From NCBI GenBank assembly GCA_964608965.1, contig CAZSPZ010000001.1:1-64000 (forward strand): a DNA stretch of 64,000 bases, read 5' to 3'. Position 1 is the stretch's first letter; each line of letters opens with the position of its first letter. The notes under the pieces were generated by a model that was not told the DNA's origin, did not search any database, and saw only the letters and a program-made list of their open reading frames with translations. Shown here piece by piece: positions 42,472 through 51,174 of this stretch. This DNA comes from UBA10908 sp964608965 (lineage in GTDB: Bacteria > Bacillota > Clostridia > Peptostreptococcales > Anaerovoracaceae). The position numbers and the translations under genes were made by a program.

Positions 42472-43515
42472 ATGAAAAGCTGGGAAAACAATAGCTGGAA
42501 CATAGGAGATCTCAAGATTCCTCTGCCGATTGTACAAGGGGGCATGGGCGTTGGCATTTCACTGCACGGACTCGCCAGCGCTGTGGCCGAACAAGGCGGC
42601 GTGGGTGTCATTTCGGCTACGGGACTTGATTTTATGAAACAAGGCCGCAGCATTACGCAGGAGATTAAGGCCGCAAAGGAAAAGACAAAAGGCATTATCG
42701 GTGTCAACATTATGGTGGCTTTACAGAACTTCGAAAAGCTTCTGAAGGAATCCATTGCGGCAGGCGCGGATATTGTCTTTGCCGGCGCAGGCCTACCATT
42801 GGATATGCCGGAATTTCTTACCCCAAACTGCAAGACAAAGCTGGTGCCGATTATTTCTTCGGGAAAAGCCGCAAGGCTCATCGCCAAGCGTTGGCAGACT
42901 AAATATAATTATTTGCCGGATGCTGTTGTTCTGGAAGGTCCCCTCGCCGGTGGCCATTTGGGGTTCAAAAGCGAGCAGCTGACGGATCCGGAATGCACGC
43001 TGGAGAGTTTGCTTATCGAAGTAAAAGAAGAGCTGAAGCCTTTTGGCGATGTTCCGATTATTGCAGGCGGAGGAATATATTACGGCGGAGATGTGGCGAA
43101 GTTCCTTTCTTTGGGAGCCAATGCCGTTCAAATGGGCAGCCGTTTTGTCACCACATTTGAATGCGATGCGGATATCGAATTTAAAAAAGCATATCTGAAA
43201 GCGGGCAAAGAAGACGTTCATTTGATTGAAAGCCCGGTAGGTTTGCCGGGAAGAGCGTTTAAGAGCGATTTTCTGGACGCAGTAAAGCGCGGAGAAAAAC
43301 AGCCGAGCATCTGCGAGTTTAATTGTCTGACTCCCTGCCAAAAGACAAAAGCGCCTTATTGTATCGCAAATGCCTTGATCAATGCATACAAGGGAAATTT
43401 GGAAGATGCGTTTGTTTTTACGGGAGCCAAGGGATATTTGGCCGAAGAAATCGTTTCAGTGGCAGATGTATTTGCTGCTCTTAAATCCGAATACGAAGCA
43501 GGGAGAGAATCATGA
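42472..43515 (+). CDS. Second FMN nitronate-monooxygenase-family enzyme with 4-Cys motif (FabX-like candidate)
   Basis: A 347-residue NPD/FabK-family TIM barrel encoded between fabG and fabF. FMN features are PIVQGGMGVGIS, GPLAGGHLGF with His about 162, IIAGGGIYYGGD and GANAVQMGSRFV. Near the C-terminus it has Cys 281, 285, 289 and 297 (CX3CX3CX7C), absent from FabK. Helicobacter FabX, of the same family, binds FMN plus a [4Fe-4S] cluster and makes unsaturated fatty acids by dehydrogenating and isomerising acyl-ACP. No FabA, FabM or FabN candidate is seen in this operon. The family is firm; the FabX role is inference. It overlaps fabF by four bases. Confidence 0.85.
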   Translation: MKSWENNSWNIGDLKIPLPIVQGGMGVGISLHGLASAVAEQGGVGVISATGLDFMKQGRSITQEIKAAKEKTKGIIGVNIMVALQNFEKLLKESIAAGADIVFAGAGLPLDMPEFLTPNCKTKLVPIISSGKAARLIAKRWQTKYNYLPDAVVLEGPLAGGHLGFKSEQLTDPECTLESLLIEVKEELKPFGDVPIIAGGGIYYGGDVAKFLSLGANAVQMGSRFVTTFECDADIEFKKAYLKAGKEDVHLIESPVGLPGRAFKSDFLDAVKRGEKQPSICEFNCLTPCQKTKAPYCIANALINAYKGNLEDAFVFTGAKGYLAEEIVSVADVFAALKSEYEAGRES

Positions 43516-44741
43516 AAAGAGTAGTCATCACCGGAATGGGTGCCATCAGCCCCATCGGCAACAATGTAAAAACCATGTGGGAGAACATGATAGCAGGGAA
43601 AAACGGAATTGCTGAAATCACTCATTTCCCCACGGACGAATATAAAGTAAAGCTGGCTGCAGAAGTGAAAGACTTTGATGCGGTTGCAGTTTTAGGCGGT
43701 TCTGAATACAAGCGTTACGATCGCTTTGTGCAGTTTGCTTTAGCTGCGGTGGACGAAGCCATGGCAGACAGCGACTTGAAAGGCCGTATCGATGAAGAGC
43801 GTTTGGGTGTTTACATCGGTTCGGGTGTAGGCGGCATTAACACGACGTTTAACGAGACAAAAAAACTGCTGGAAAAAGGTCCCCGCTGGGTTTCACCATT
43901 CCTGGTTCCTATGATGATCGGCAACATGGCTTCCGGATTAGCTGCTATTCGCTTCAATGCGAAGGGTCCTAACCTCCCCGTCGTTACAGCCTGTGCCACG
44001 GCAACGCATGCTATCGGGGAAGCTTTCAGAGCCATACGCCACGGATATGCAGATGCTATCATTGCGGGAGGATCAGAGGCTGCAATTAATGAAATAAGCA
44101 TTGCGGGATTTACAAGCTGCATGGCTTTAAGCCAGAGCCGCGACCCGGAGAGAGCATCCATTCCTTTCGACCTGGAAAGGGAAGGCTTCGTGATGGGCGA
44201 AGGTGCAGGAATCGTGGTTTTGGAAGAATATGAACACGCCGTAGCAAGAGATGCGCATATTTATGCCGAAATTACGGGATACGGAAACACCTGCGATGCG
44301 CATCATATGACCGCGCCCGATCCGGAGGCTTCCGGGGGCTCGCGTGCCATAAAAGCTGCTCTTTCGGAGAGCGGATTGGAAAGTTTTGGTAAAATGTATA
44401 TCAACGCACATGGTACGAGCACACCGTTGAACGACAAATGCGAGACGCTTGCCATCAAGTCAGCTTTTGGCGAACGGGCATATGACAGCGTGCTGATAAG
44501 CTCCACCAAGTCAATGACCGGCCATATGCTTGGCGCCGCAGGCGGAGTAGAAGCAATTGCCGCGATTATGGCGTTGTCCACCGGCTGGCTTCCGCCTACG
44601 ATCGGGTATAAAATACCTGATCCGGAATGCGACCTTGACTGTATACCGAACACAGCCAGAAATGTGGAAGTGGATGCGAGCATGTCCCTTTCTTTAGGTT
44701 TCGGCGGGCATAATGCCTGTGTAACCTTTTGCAAATTGTAA
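43512..44741 (+). CDS. fabF: Beta-ketoacyl-ACP synthase II
   Basis: FabF elongates acyl-ACP with malonyl-ACP. The 409-residue thiolase-fold protein has the active-site Cys about 161 (VTACATATHA), His in NAHGTSTPLND and His in STKSMTGHMLGAAGG. It is the only FabF/FabB-type synthase here, so it must act on saturated and unsaturated chains if the latter are made. Confidence 0.96.
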   Translation: MKRVVITGMGAISPIGNNVKTMWENMIAGKNGIAEITHFPTDEYKVKLAAEVKDFDAVAVLGGSEYKRYDRFVQFALAAVDEAMADSDLKGRIDEERLGVYIGSGVGGINTTFNETKKLLEKGPRWVSPFLVPMMIGNMASGLAAIRFNAKGPNLPVVTACATATHAIGEAFRAIRHGYADAIIAGGSEAAINEISIAGFTSCMALSQSRDPERASIPFDLEREGFVMGEGAGIVVLEEYEHAVARDAHIYAEITGYGNTCDAHHMTAPDPEASGGSRAIKAALSESGLESFGKMYINAHGTSTPLNDKCETLAIKSAFGERAYDSVLISSTKSMTGHMLGAAGGVEAIAAIMALSTGWLPPTIGYKIPDPECDLDCIPNTARNVEVDASMSLSLGFGGHNACVTFCKL

Positions 44742-44755
44742 TTTGGGAGGATGCT

Positions 44756-45202
44756 ATGGAATTAAGTAAAATTGAAAGCCTTGCGCAGATATTAAATGAG
44801 AAAAGCCTTACAGCCATAGAAGTGGAAGAAGGCGATTTACGAATACGTCTGGAAAAGAACAACATGACGGCAGTCAGCACAACCAATGAATACCAAAAGT
44901 CTGGACCGCCTGCGGAATATTCGACAACGAAAACGAAGGAGTCGGCGGCTCCCTCTGTCCCCATGAAAGAAGTAGTGTCTCCTTTGGTCGGCATCGTGTA
45001 CCTTTCGCCGTCCCCGGAAAGCGAACCTTATGTGAGGGTAGGACAACGCGTTCATAAAGGTGATGTCCTGTGTATTGTCGATGCCATGAAAATGCTGAAT
45101 GAAATTGCATCGACAGAGGATGGAATCATAGCAGAAGTATGTGTGGAGAACGGTGCCATCGTGGATTACGGTGCATGTCTTTTCCGTTTGAGTCAGGAGT
45201 AA
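44756..45202 (+). CDS. accB: Biotin carboxyl carrier protein of acetyl-CoA carboxylase
   Basis: A 148-residue BCCP: a short N-terminal dimerising part, a Pro/Ser/Thr-rich linker, and the C-terminal biotinyl domain with the biotinylation site DAMKML (Lys about residue 115). ATG 44756 has GGGAGG upstream; the open frame begins earlier at 44729 inside fabF and has no ribosome site. Confidence 0.95.
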   Translation: MELSKIESLAQILNEKSLTAIEVEEGDLRIRLEKNNMTAVSTTNEYQKSGPPAEYSTTKTKESAAPSVPMKEVVSPLVGIVYLSPSPESEPYVRVGQRVHKGDVLCIVDAMKMLNEIASTEDGIIAEVCVENGAIVDYGACLFRLSQE

Positions 45203-45204
45203 TC

Positions 45205-45621
45205 ATGAACAGAGCAGTTATAGAAAAAATTCTTCCCCACAGAGAGCCGATGCTCCTGCTGGACGAGGCCGAGTTGATAGAAGACGAGGCGGTAGGTAAA
45301 TACACTGTCCGCGGCGATGAATTTTTCCTGCGGGGACACTTCCCCGGAAACCCCGTGGTGCCCGGTGTCATACTCTGCGAAATCATGGCGCAGACGTGTT
45401 GCGTTCTTTTGCAGAACGAGATCGCAAGCAATGCGACGCCCTACTATACCGGCTTGAACAAAGTAAAATTCAGAGAAAAAGTCGTTCCCGGCGACGTTCT
45501 TGATATAAGGTGCAGCATAGACAAACAAAAGCCGCCTTTCTATTTTGCCCACGGCGCCGTGTATGTAAAAGATAAAGTAGCTGCGGAAGCGGAGTTTTCC
45601 TTCGCTGTTGTGGAGGGTTAA
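45205..45621 (+). CDS. fabZ: 3-hydroxyacyl-ACP dehydratase
   Basis: FabZ dehydrates 3-hydroxyacyl-ACP to trans-2-enoyl-ACP. The 138-residue hot-dog protein begins NRAVIEKILPHREPMLLLD and has the catalytic His in GHFPGNPVVPGV and the Glu in EIMAQ. It gives only trans-2 products as far as the family is known, so cis double bonds need another enzyme. ATG 45205 lies two bases after accB. Confidence 0.95.
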   Translation: MNRAVIEKILPHREPMLLLDEAELIEDEAVGKYTVRGDEFFLRGHFPGNPVVPGVILCEIMAQTCCVLLQNEIASNATPYYTGLNKVKFREKVVPGDVLDIRCSIDKQKPPFYFAHGAVYVKDKVAAEAEFSFAVVEG

Positions 45622-45622
45622 T

Positions 45623-46966
45623 ATGTTTCAGAAAATTTTGGTTGCCAACAGAGGTGAAATTGCGGTACGCATTATCCGAGCCTGCAAGGAGATGGGTATA
45701 GCGACGGTGGCCGTGTACAGCGAAGCGGACAAAGATGCACTGCATGTAGGATTGGCAGACGAGAACATCTGCATCGGAAAAGCTCCCGTCACAGAAAGTT
45801 ATCTGAACATGCAGGCGATTCTTTCTGCCGCAGAAGTAACAAAATCCGAGGCGATACACCCGGGTTGCGGTCTTTTGGCCGAGAACGCGAAGTTTGCTTC
45901 TCTTTGTGAACAGTGCAACATAACTTTTATCGGTCCAAGCAGCCAGCTCATCGCTTCTATGGGCGATAAAGACCGTGCACGCAAAACAATGAAAGAAGCG
46001 GGTATTCCCATTGTTCCCGGAAGCGACTTTATGGAAGACGTTGAAAAGGCGAAAGAAAAAGCCCGGGAAATTTCTTATCCTCTTCTTGTAAAAGCCCGCG
46101 CCGGCGGCGGCGGTCGGGGAATAAGACTGGTAAGAGAAGAAAGTGCTTTCGAAGCAGCTTTTATGGATGCCTCCAGAGAAGCTGCCGGCACGTTCGGAGA
46201 TGGCGGCCTCTATATAGAAAAGTATATGGAATCCGTCAAACATGTGGAAATGCAGCTGATGGGGGATGCCTTCGGCAAAGTGATTTGCATGGGTGAAAGA
46301 GATTGTTCCATGCAGAGGAAAAACCAGAAAGTACTCGAAGAGAGTCCTGTTGTAGGGCTTTCGGAGGAAACCCGACAGAAAATGCAAAAGGATGCTGTAA
46401 AAGCAGCTGAAAAAATAGGATACACGAGTGCCGGAACCATAGAATTCCTTGTTGATCAGGAAGAAAACTATTATTTTATGGAAATGAACACAAGGCTACA
46501 GGTCGAACATCCGGTCACGGAAATGATTACCGGGATCGACTTGGTGAAATGGCAAATAAGAATTGCCGCAGGGGTACCTCTTTCTCTGAACCAAAAGGAT
46601 ATTGTCAGGGGCGGGTATGCCATCGAATGCAGGATCAATGCGGAAAGTCCGGAGCGCAATTTTATGCCGAGTTCAGGGACTGTCAACTTTCTTCATATAC
46701 CCGGCGGACCGAGAGTGCGTTTTGACACAGCTCTTTATCAGGGTTATCATGTGCCGCCTTATTATGATTCACTCCTTGGCAAGTTGATCGTCTACGCAAA
46801 AACCAGAGAAGAAGCGATTCGAAAAATGCAGGCGGCTCTTGCTGAACTTGTCATAAGCGGTATTGACACCAATATAGAACTTCAGACAGAAATTCTGTCC
46901 AGCGAAGCGTTTAAAGCGGGCACATATTGTACGAATTATCTGGAATCGAGGAACGGTAAATGTTGA
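45623..46966 (+). CDS. accC: Biotin carboxylase subunit of acetyl-CoA carboxylase
   Basis: A 447-residue ATP-grasp enzyme that carboxylates biotin on AccB. It shows ILVANRGEIAVRIIRACKE, the ATP loop KARAGGGGRGIR, EFLVDQEENYYFMEMNTRLQVEH and ECRINAE. ATG 45623 is one base after the fabZ stop and gives the standard N-terminus; a GGAGGG site precedes it. Confidence 0.96.
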   Translation: MFQKILVANRGEIAVRIIRACKEMGIATVAVYSEADKDALHVGLADENICIGKAPVTESYLNMQAILSAAEVTKSEAIHPGCGLLAENAKFASLCEQCNITFIGPSSQLIASMGDKDRARKTMKEAGIPIVPGSDFMEDVEKAKEKAREISYPLLVKARAGGGGRGIRLVREESAFEAAFMDASREAAGTFGDGGLYIEKYMESVKHVEMQLMGDAFGKVICMGERDCSMQRKNQKVLEESPVVGLSEETRQKMQKDAVKAAEKIGYTSAGTIEFLVDQEENYYFMEMNTRLQVEHPVTEMITGIDLVKWQIRIAAGVPLSLNQKDIVRGGYAIECRINAESPERNFMPSSGTVNFLHIPGGPRVRFDTALYQGYHVPPYYDSLLGKLIVYAKTREEAIRKMQAALAELVISGIDTNIELQTEILSSEAFKAGTYCTNYLESRNGKC

Positions 46967-47832
46967 ACGGATTATTCAAAAAACCGAAGAACGAATTGGA
47001 ACCCGAACTTTCGGGCAGCGTAAAAAAGCAAACAGAGGTAAATATTCCTTATGAATTGTGCACCATTTGTCCCGGCTGCAAGAAGGCGATTTTTTCGAGC
47101 GACCTGGAAGAAAATCTCTATGTGTGCCCAAGTTGCAAAAAGCATTTAAAAGTGAATGCCCGTCAACGGCTGCACTTAGTGACCGACACCGATACTTTTA
47201 TCGAGCTGTGGGGAGACATGTCATCGGAAAACAAACTTGATTTTCCCCAGTACGATAAAAAACTCCAGGCGGCACGCCTGGAAAGCAAGGAAAATGAAAG
47301 CGTCATTACCGGAACTGCAACCATCGGAGGATATCCTACCGCTTTATTCGTGATGGAGTCGGCTTTTATGATGGGCTCCATGGGCACGGTGACCGGAGAA
47401 AAAGTAACGCGCCTCTTTGAATATGCGACCGAGCAGAAGCTTCCGGTTGTCGGATTTACGGCTTCGGGCGGTGCGCGCATGCAGGAGGGGACGTTATCTC
47501 TGATGCAGATGGCCAAGACGAGTGGTGCGGTAAAAAGGTTTAGCGATCAGGGTGGATTTTACCTGACCGTGCTGACCGACCCCACAACAGGGGGTGTAAC
47601 CGCCAGCTTTGCGATGCAGGGAGATATCATTATTTCCGAACCCGAAGCATTGGTATGCTTTGCCGGTCCCAGAGTGATTGAGCAAACGATCCGTCAGAAG
47701 CTTCCCGCCGGACTGGGGAAAGCCGAATCTTTAAAAAAGAACGGATTCATCGACAAAATTGTTTCGCGCAAAGATCAGAAGAAGTTTATTGCCAGAATGT
47801 TGCGCGCCCACCAAGTCGTGGAAAAGGGGTGA
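46960..47832 (+). CDS. accD: Acetyl-CoA carboxylase carboxyltransferase beta subunit
   Basis: A 290-residue carboxyltransferase subunit with the N-terminal zinc ribbon CPGCKKAIF...YVCPSCKKH and a crotonase-like domain (FTASGGARMQEGTLSLMQM, TDPTTGGVTASFAMQGD). It overlaps accC by seven bases. It forms a heterotetramer with AccA. Confidence 0.95.
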   Translation: MLNGLFKKPKNELEPELSGSVKKQTEVNIPYELCTICPGCKKAIFSSDLEENLYVCPSCKKHLKVNARQRLHLVTDTDTFIELWGDMSSENKLDFPQYDKKLQAARLESKENESVITGTATIGGYPTALFVMESAFMMGSMGTVTGEKVTRLFEYATEQKLPVVGFTASGGARMQEGTLSLMQMAKTSGAVKRFSDQGGFYLTVLTDPTTGGVTASFAMQGDIIISEPEALVCFAGPRVIEQTIRQKLPAGLGKAESLKKNGFIDKIVSRKDQKKFIARMLRAHQVVEKG

Positions 47833-47839
47833 AAAGCTG

Positions 47840-48610
47840 ATGGAAGCAAAAGAACGGGTAATGGCTGCAAAGGCAGCGGGCCGCCCGACCGGCGGCGATT
47901 ATATCATGGGTATTTTCAGCGAATTTACCGAATTGCACGGAGACAGGTGTTTCAGCGATGATCAAGCGATCATCGGAGGCATTGCAAGACTTGGCCGGCA
48001 ATACGTTACGGTGATTGCCCAGGAAAAAGGGAAAACGACAAAAGAAAGAAGCGCGAGGAATTTTGGAAGCGCTCATCCGGAAGGATATCGAAAAGCGTTG
48101 CGTTTGATGAAGTCCGCCGAAAAATTCGGGCGGCCGATCATCACGTTTGTGGATACTGCGGGTGCCTTTTGCGGCATCGGGGCGGAAGAGCGGGGACAAG
48201 GGCAGGCGATTGCCCAAAATCTTATGGAAATGATGACGCTCAAAGTTCCGACTTTAGCTATTTTTATCGGCGAAGGGGGCAGCGGCGGAGCATTGGGCAT
48301 CGCTGTGACCAACGAAGTGTGGATGATGGAAAATTCATTCTACAGTGTGATTTCTCCCGAAGGTTGTGCAAGCATTCTCTGGAAGGATGCCAGCCGTGCC
48401 GCAGAAGCGGCTGAGTGTTTAAAACTTACGGCAGAAGACTTGCTGAAGTTTGGTGTCGTTGAAAGAATCATCGGGGAAAAGGAAGGCGACTTCCAAAGCG
48501 TCTGCGATGAGTTAAAAAAAGAAATCGAAGAGTTCCTCGAAAGAAAGCAGAAATTATCTCAGGAAGACCTGCTCGAGGAGCGCTATCAGAAGTTCAGAAA
48601 AATTCAATAA
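47840..48610 (+). CDS. accA: Acetyl-CoA carboxylase carboxyltransferase alpha subunit
   Basis: A 256-residue carboxyltransferase subunit, the short form lacking the N-terminal helical extension found in the E. coli protein of about 319 residues; similar short forms occur in streptococci. Motifs are RPTGGDYI, DTAGAFCGIGAEERGQGQAIA and GEGGSGGALGI. ATG 47840 fits a short AAAAGC leader after accD; the open frame continues upstream inside accD. Last gene of the operon, followed by a terminator. Confidence 0.94.
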   Translation: MEAKERVMAAKAAGRPTGGDYIMGIFSEFTELHGDRCFSDDQAIIGGIARLGRQYVTVIAQEKGKTTKERSARNFGSAHPEGYRKALRLMKSAEKFGRPIITFVDTAGAFCGIGAEERGQGQAIAQNLMEMMTLKVPTLAIFIGEGGSGGALGIAVTNEVWMMENSFYSVISPEGCASILWKDASRAAEAAECLKLTAEDLLKFGVVERIIGEKEGDFQSVCDELKKEIEEFLERKQKLSQEDLLEERYQKFRKIQ

Positions 48611-48689
48611 AAAAGAGACTCCCTGTAAAAATAAGCGGTCATAAAGACAACTTGTGAACTGACGGCAGAGCAATAAAGTCAATATGCAC

Positions 48690-48728
48690 AAACGCCGCCT
48701 TGAATCAAGATTTTTCAAGGCGGCGTTT
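48690..48728. terminator. Bidirectional terminator between accA and the GGDEF gene
   Basis: A 14-bp perfect stem (48690-48703 with 48715-48728) with an 11-base loop. Only short T runs follow. It sits between convergent genes, about 80 bases after accA. Confidence 0.75.
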
Positions 48729-48811
48729 ACTTAAACTGATCAGAGAGGAAACATTAATAAATTTTAGCTCAGCATAATTTTTATCGGCACAAACGAAAGC
48801 AGAAGTTCATA

Positions 48812-49726
48812 TTAAACCAAGTCATTGTAACAACATACTTTGTTTCTTCCCGTTTTTTTGGAATGGTATAATGCTTTGTCTGCACGATCGATATATATTT
48901 TAGCAAGCGTCATACCGTCAACCTGCTCCGGGACTGTACTGTAAACACCAAAGCTCGAAGTGATTTTAATTTTGAAATCATCAATGCAGAATATATGATT
49001 TTCAACTTTATCTCTTATCTGTTCGGCTTTTTTCAGGATATCCTCTCTGTCTGAATCTGCGAAAAACAGTAAAAACTCTTCCCCACCATACCGAATCACC
49101 CAGTCGTGATTTTCTCTCACCATACTTTTCAGCAAGTTTGAAAAACCTGAAAGTATTTGATCCCCTACAAGATGACCATAAGTATCATTGATTTTCTTAA
49201 AGAAGTCAATATCAGCCATGATGAGACTCATCGGCGCCTTTGTCGTCCAACTCTGTGCAATTTCATAAGGTAAGCGCTCATCCATAAAACGACGATTATA
49301 TAATTGGGTAAGCGGGTCTGAGATAATTTCACGGTTGAGCTTATTTATTTTCTCCAATACTATTTCTTCGTTCAGCAAGTCTTCTGAATCCAGCAAGTTT
49401 TCATTCGTCACATCTCTTATAAGTTCAATAACACGGCCAGCAGGTTCATGATCATCCATCGGAACCGCGGTTACCATATAAATTTTTTTATAACTATATT
49501 CCAATTTCATCACGACTTTATTTTCGCTTAAAGCCCTCATTGAAATACAATTTTCACAAACAGCATTTCTGTCCCAAACAGAAAAGCAATGCGGGAGAAA
49601 CGATGAACCACCCTCAACGCCTGCACTGCTTAATATGCAATTTTTTTCAATAGGATTTACATATCGGACAGTGTCATATATCTTGAGCAAGATGCTTTCA
49701 TCAAGGCTTCTTAGATTCTGTTGCAT
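48812..49726 (-). CDS. Diguanylate cyclase with N-terminal PAS-like sensor
   Basis: A 304-residue GGDEF protein that should make c-di-GMP. Residues about 1-130 are a PAS-like domain with CENCISMRAL, a cysteine pair that could bind a metal or react with redox signals. The cyclase part has DPLTQLYNRRF, MADIDFFKKIND and the active-site RYGGEEF near residue 217. The allosteric I-site RxxD is not intact, as the position reads ENHD. No membrane segment. The gene looks more AT-rich than its neighbours, which hints at separate acquisition. The ribosome site is weak (GAAG). Confidence 0.9.
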   Translation of the reverse strand: MQQNLRSLDESILLKIYDTVRYVNPIEKNCILSSAGVEGGSSFLPHCFSVWDRNAVCENCISMRALSENKVVMKLEYSYKKIYMVTAVPMDDHEPAGRVIELIRDVTNENLLDSEDLLNEEIVLEKINKLNREIISDPLTQLYNRRFMDERLPYEIAQSWTTKAPMSLIMADIDFFKKINDTYGHLVGDQILSGFSNLLKSMVRENHDWVIRYGGEEFLLFFADSDREDILKKAEQIRDKVENHIFCIDDFKIKITSSFGVYSTVPEQVDGMTLAKIYIDRADKALYHSKKTGRNKVCCYNDLV

Positions 49727-49794
49727 TTGAAATCTTCACTTTCTATCAGGTTTAACGACACGTCCATAAGGTTCGATCTTTTGGCTGTAGCAGG

Positions 49795-51042
49795 TTATTT
49801 CCCCAGCACATATACGTTGAAGCCTGCAGCTTCCGCCGATTTTGCATCGGCGAAGTTTCGGGTGTCGAAGAAGTTCTTCGTCCGCATTGCGGCAGCCAAA
49901 GCTTTGAAATCCAAAGTTTTAAACGCTTTGTGATTGACGCCCAATATCAGTAAGTCGCTGCCTGCCGCGGCGTCGAGCGGATCTTGCGATGCGTCCGGAT
50001 TGCCTTTGACAAGCGGATCGCAAATACTCACGGATATATGCTTTTTTTCGAGTAGCGCAATCAGCGTAAGAATAGGGCTTTCTCTCATATCGTCTACATC
50101 GGGTTTATAGGTGATCCCGAGGATTGTCACTTTAGGGTTGGGAATTCCATGCAGAATTTTCGCAACCCGGTTCGCTACAAACTCCGGCATGCCGTCGTTT
50201 GTCTCTCTGGATAGGCGAATAATTTTTGCCAATTCCGGCTTCTTCTCCGCTATAAACCAAGGGTCCACGGCTATGCAATGACCGCCTACGCCCGGTCCGG
50301 GCTGGTGAATGTTGACTCTGGGGTGCTTATTGCATATCTGGATGAGTTCCCAAACGTTAACGTCAAGCTCTTCGCAAATTTTAGCCAGTTCATTTGCAAA
50401 AGCGATGTTGACATCGCGGAACGTATTTTCAGAAAGTTTGCATAGTTCTGCGGTGCGCGCATCCGTCTCATAAATTTCCCCTTGAACAAAGGATTTATAC
50501 AGAGATGCAATTTTTCCTGCAGATGCGGTATCGATTCCGCCCGCAATACGATTGTTGTTTACTAATTCATAGAGAATTTTTCCCGGTATGACTCTTTCCG
50601 GCGAATGTCCAAGATAAAAATCCGAACCTGCTTTCAGGCCGCTTTCTTCCAAAATGGGTTTCATTAAACTATCCACAGTGCCGACAGGCGAAGTGGATTC
50701 CAAAATGACGATATTGCCGCTTCGAAGGTGAGGGACAATTGAACGCGTAGCGCTTTCCACATAAGACATGTCGGCGCATTTGTTTTCCGTGATGGGAGTC
50801 GGTACGGCAATAATAAATGCTTCTGCTTTCTCCACGACATCGGAAGCCCGCAGCTTCCCGTTGGAAACGACTTTCTTTATAAAATCCGCCAAGCCGGCTT
50901 CCTCTATAACAATTTCACCTTTATTCAAGGCGTCCGTGATTTTTTTGTTTTTATCGACGCCGATTACTTCCATTCCCGCGTCTGCAAACATTGCAGCGGT
51001 GGGAAGTCCGATATACCCAAGACCTATTACACATATTTTCAT
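49795..51042 (-). CDS. UDP-N-acetyl-D-mannosamine / nucleotide-sugar dehydrogenase (WecC-like)
   Basis: A 415-residue UDP-sugar 6-dehydrogenase. It has the NAD fold GLGYIGLPTAAMFADAGMEV, the substrate loop ESTSPVGT, the catalytic Cys in GPGVGGHCIAVDPWF and the C-terminal GITYKPDVDDMRESP. The pattern fits the WecC/TuaD-like group that oxidises UDP-ManNAc to UDP-ManNAcA. GGAGG precedes the ATG. It is divergent from a TagA/WecG-type transferase, whose donor is UDP-ManNAc or UDP-ManNAcA, so both may serve one wall polymer. Confidence 0.88.
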   Translation of the reverse strand: MKICVIGLGYIGLPTAAMFADAGMEVIGVDKNKKITDALNKGEIVIEEAGLADFIKKVVSNGKLRASDVVEKAEAFIIAVPTPITENKCADMSYVESATRSIVPHLRSGNIVILESTSPVGTVDSLMKPILEESGLKAGSDFYLGHSPERVIPGKILYELVNNNRIAGGIDTASAGKIASLYKSFVQGEIYETDARTAELCKLSENTFRDVNIAFANELAKICEELDVNVWELIQICNKHPRVNIHQPGPGVGGHCIAVDPWFIAEKKPELAKIIRLSRETNDGMPEFVANRVAKILHGIPNPKVTILGITYKPDVDDMRESPILTLIALLEKKHISVSICDPLVKGNPDASQDPLDAAAGSDLLILGVNHKAFKTLDFKALAAAMRTKNFFDTRNFADAKSAEAAGFNVYVLGK

Positions 51043-51141
51043 TCAAATGCCTCCGTAAAATGATACCCGTATATGATAGCACAACCTGAAAGGCGAATCT
51101 ATCATTTTGGATAAATTCGTGTTTAACCTGAGCGCGTTTTA

Positions 51142-51150
51142 TGGTAAAAT
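51142..51150 (+). promoter_or_regulatory. Extended -10 promoter of the tagA-like gene
   Basis: TGGTAAAAT (TGn plus TAAAAT) 24 bases before the start codon; no clear -35. A divergent TGCTATCAT-type -10 for the dehydrogenase lies on the other strand around 51073-51081. Confidence 0.45.
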
Positions 51151-51174
51151 TAAAAAACGAATGCGGAGAGCGAT

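Noticed and set aside
45470..46387. 305-residue minus-strand open frame opposite accC and fabZ
   Set aside because: Antisense to two clear enzymes, no family resemblance, His/Phe-rich shadow composition.
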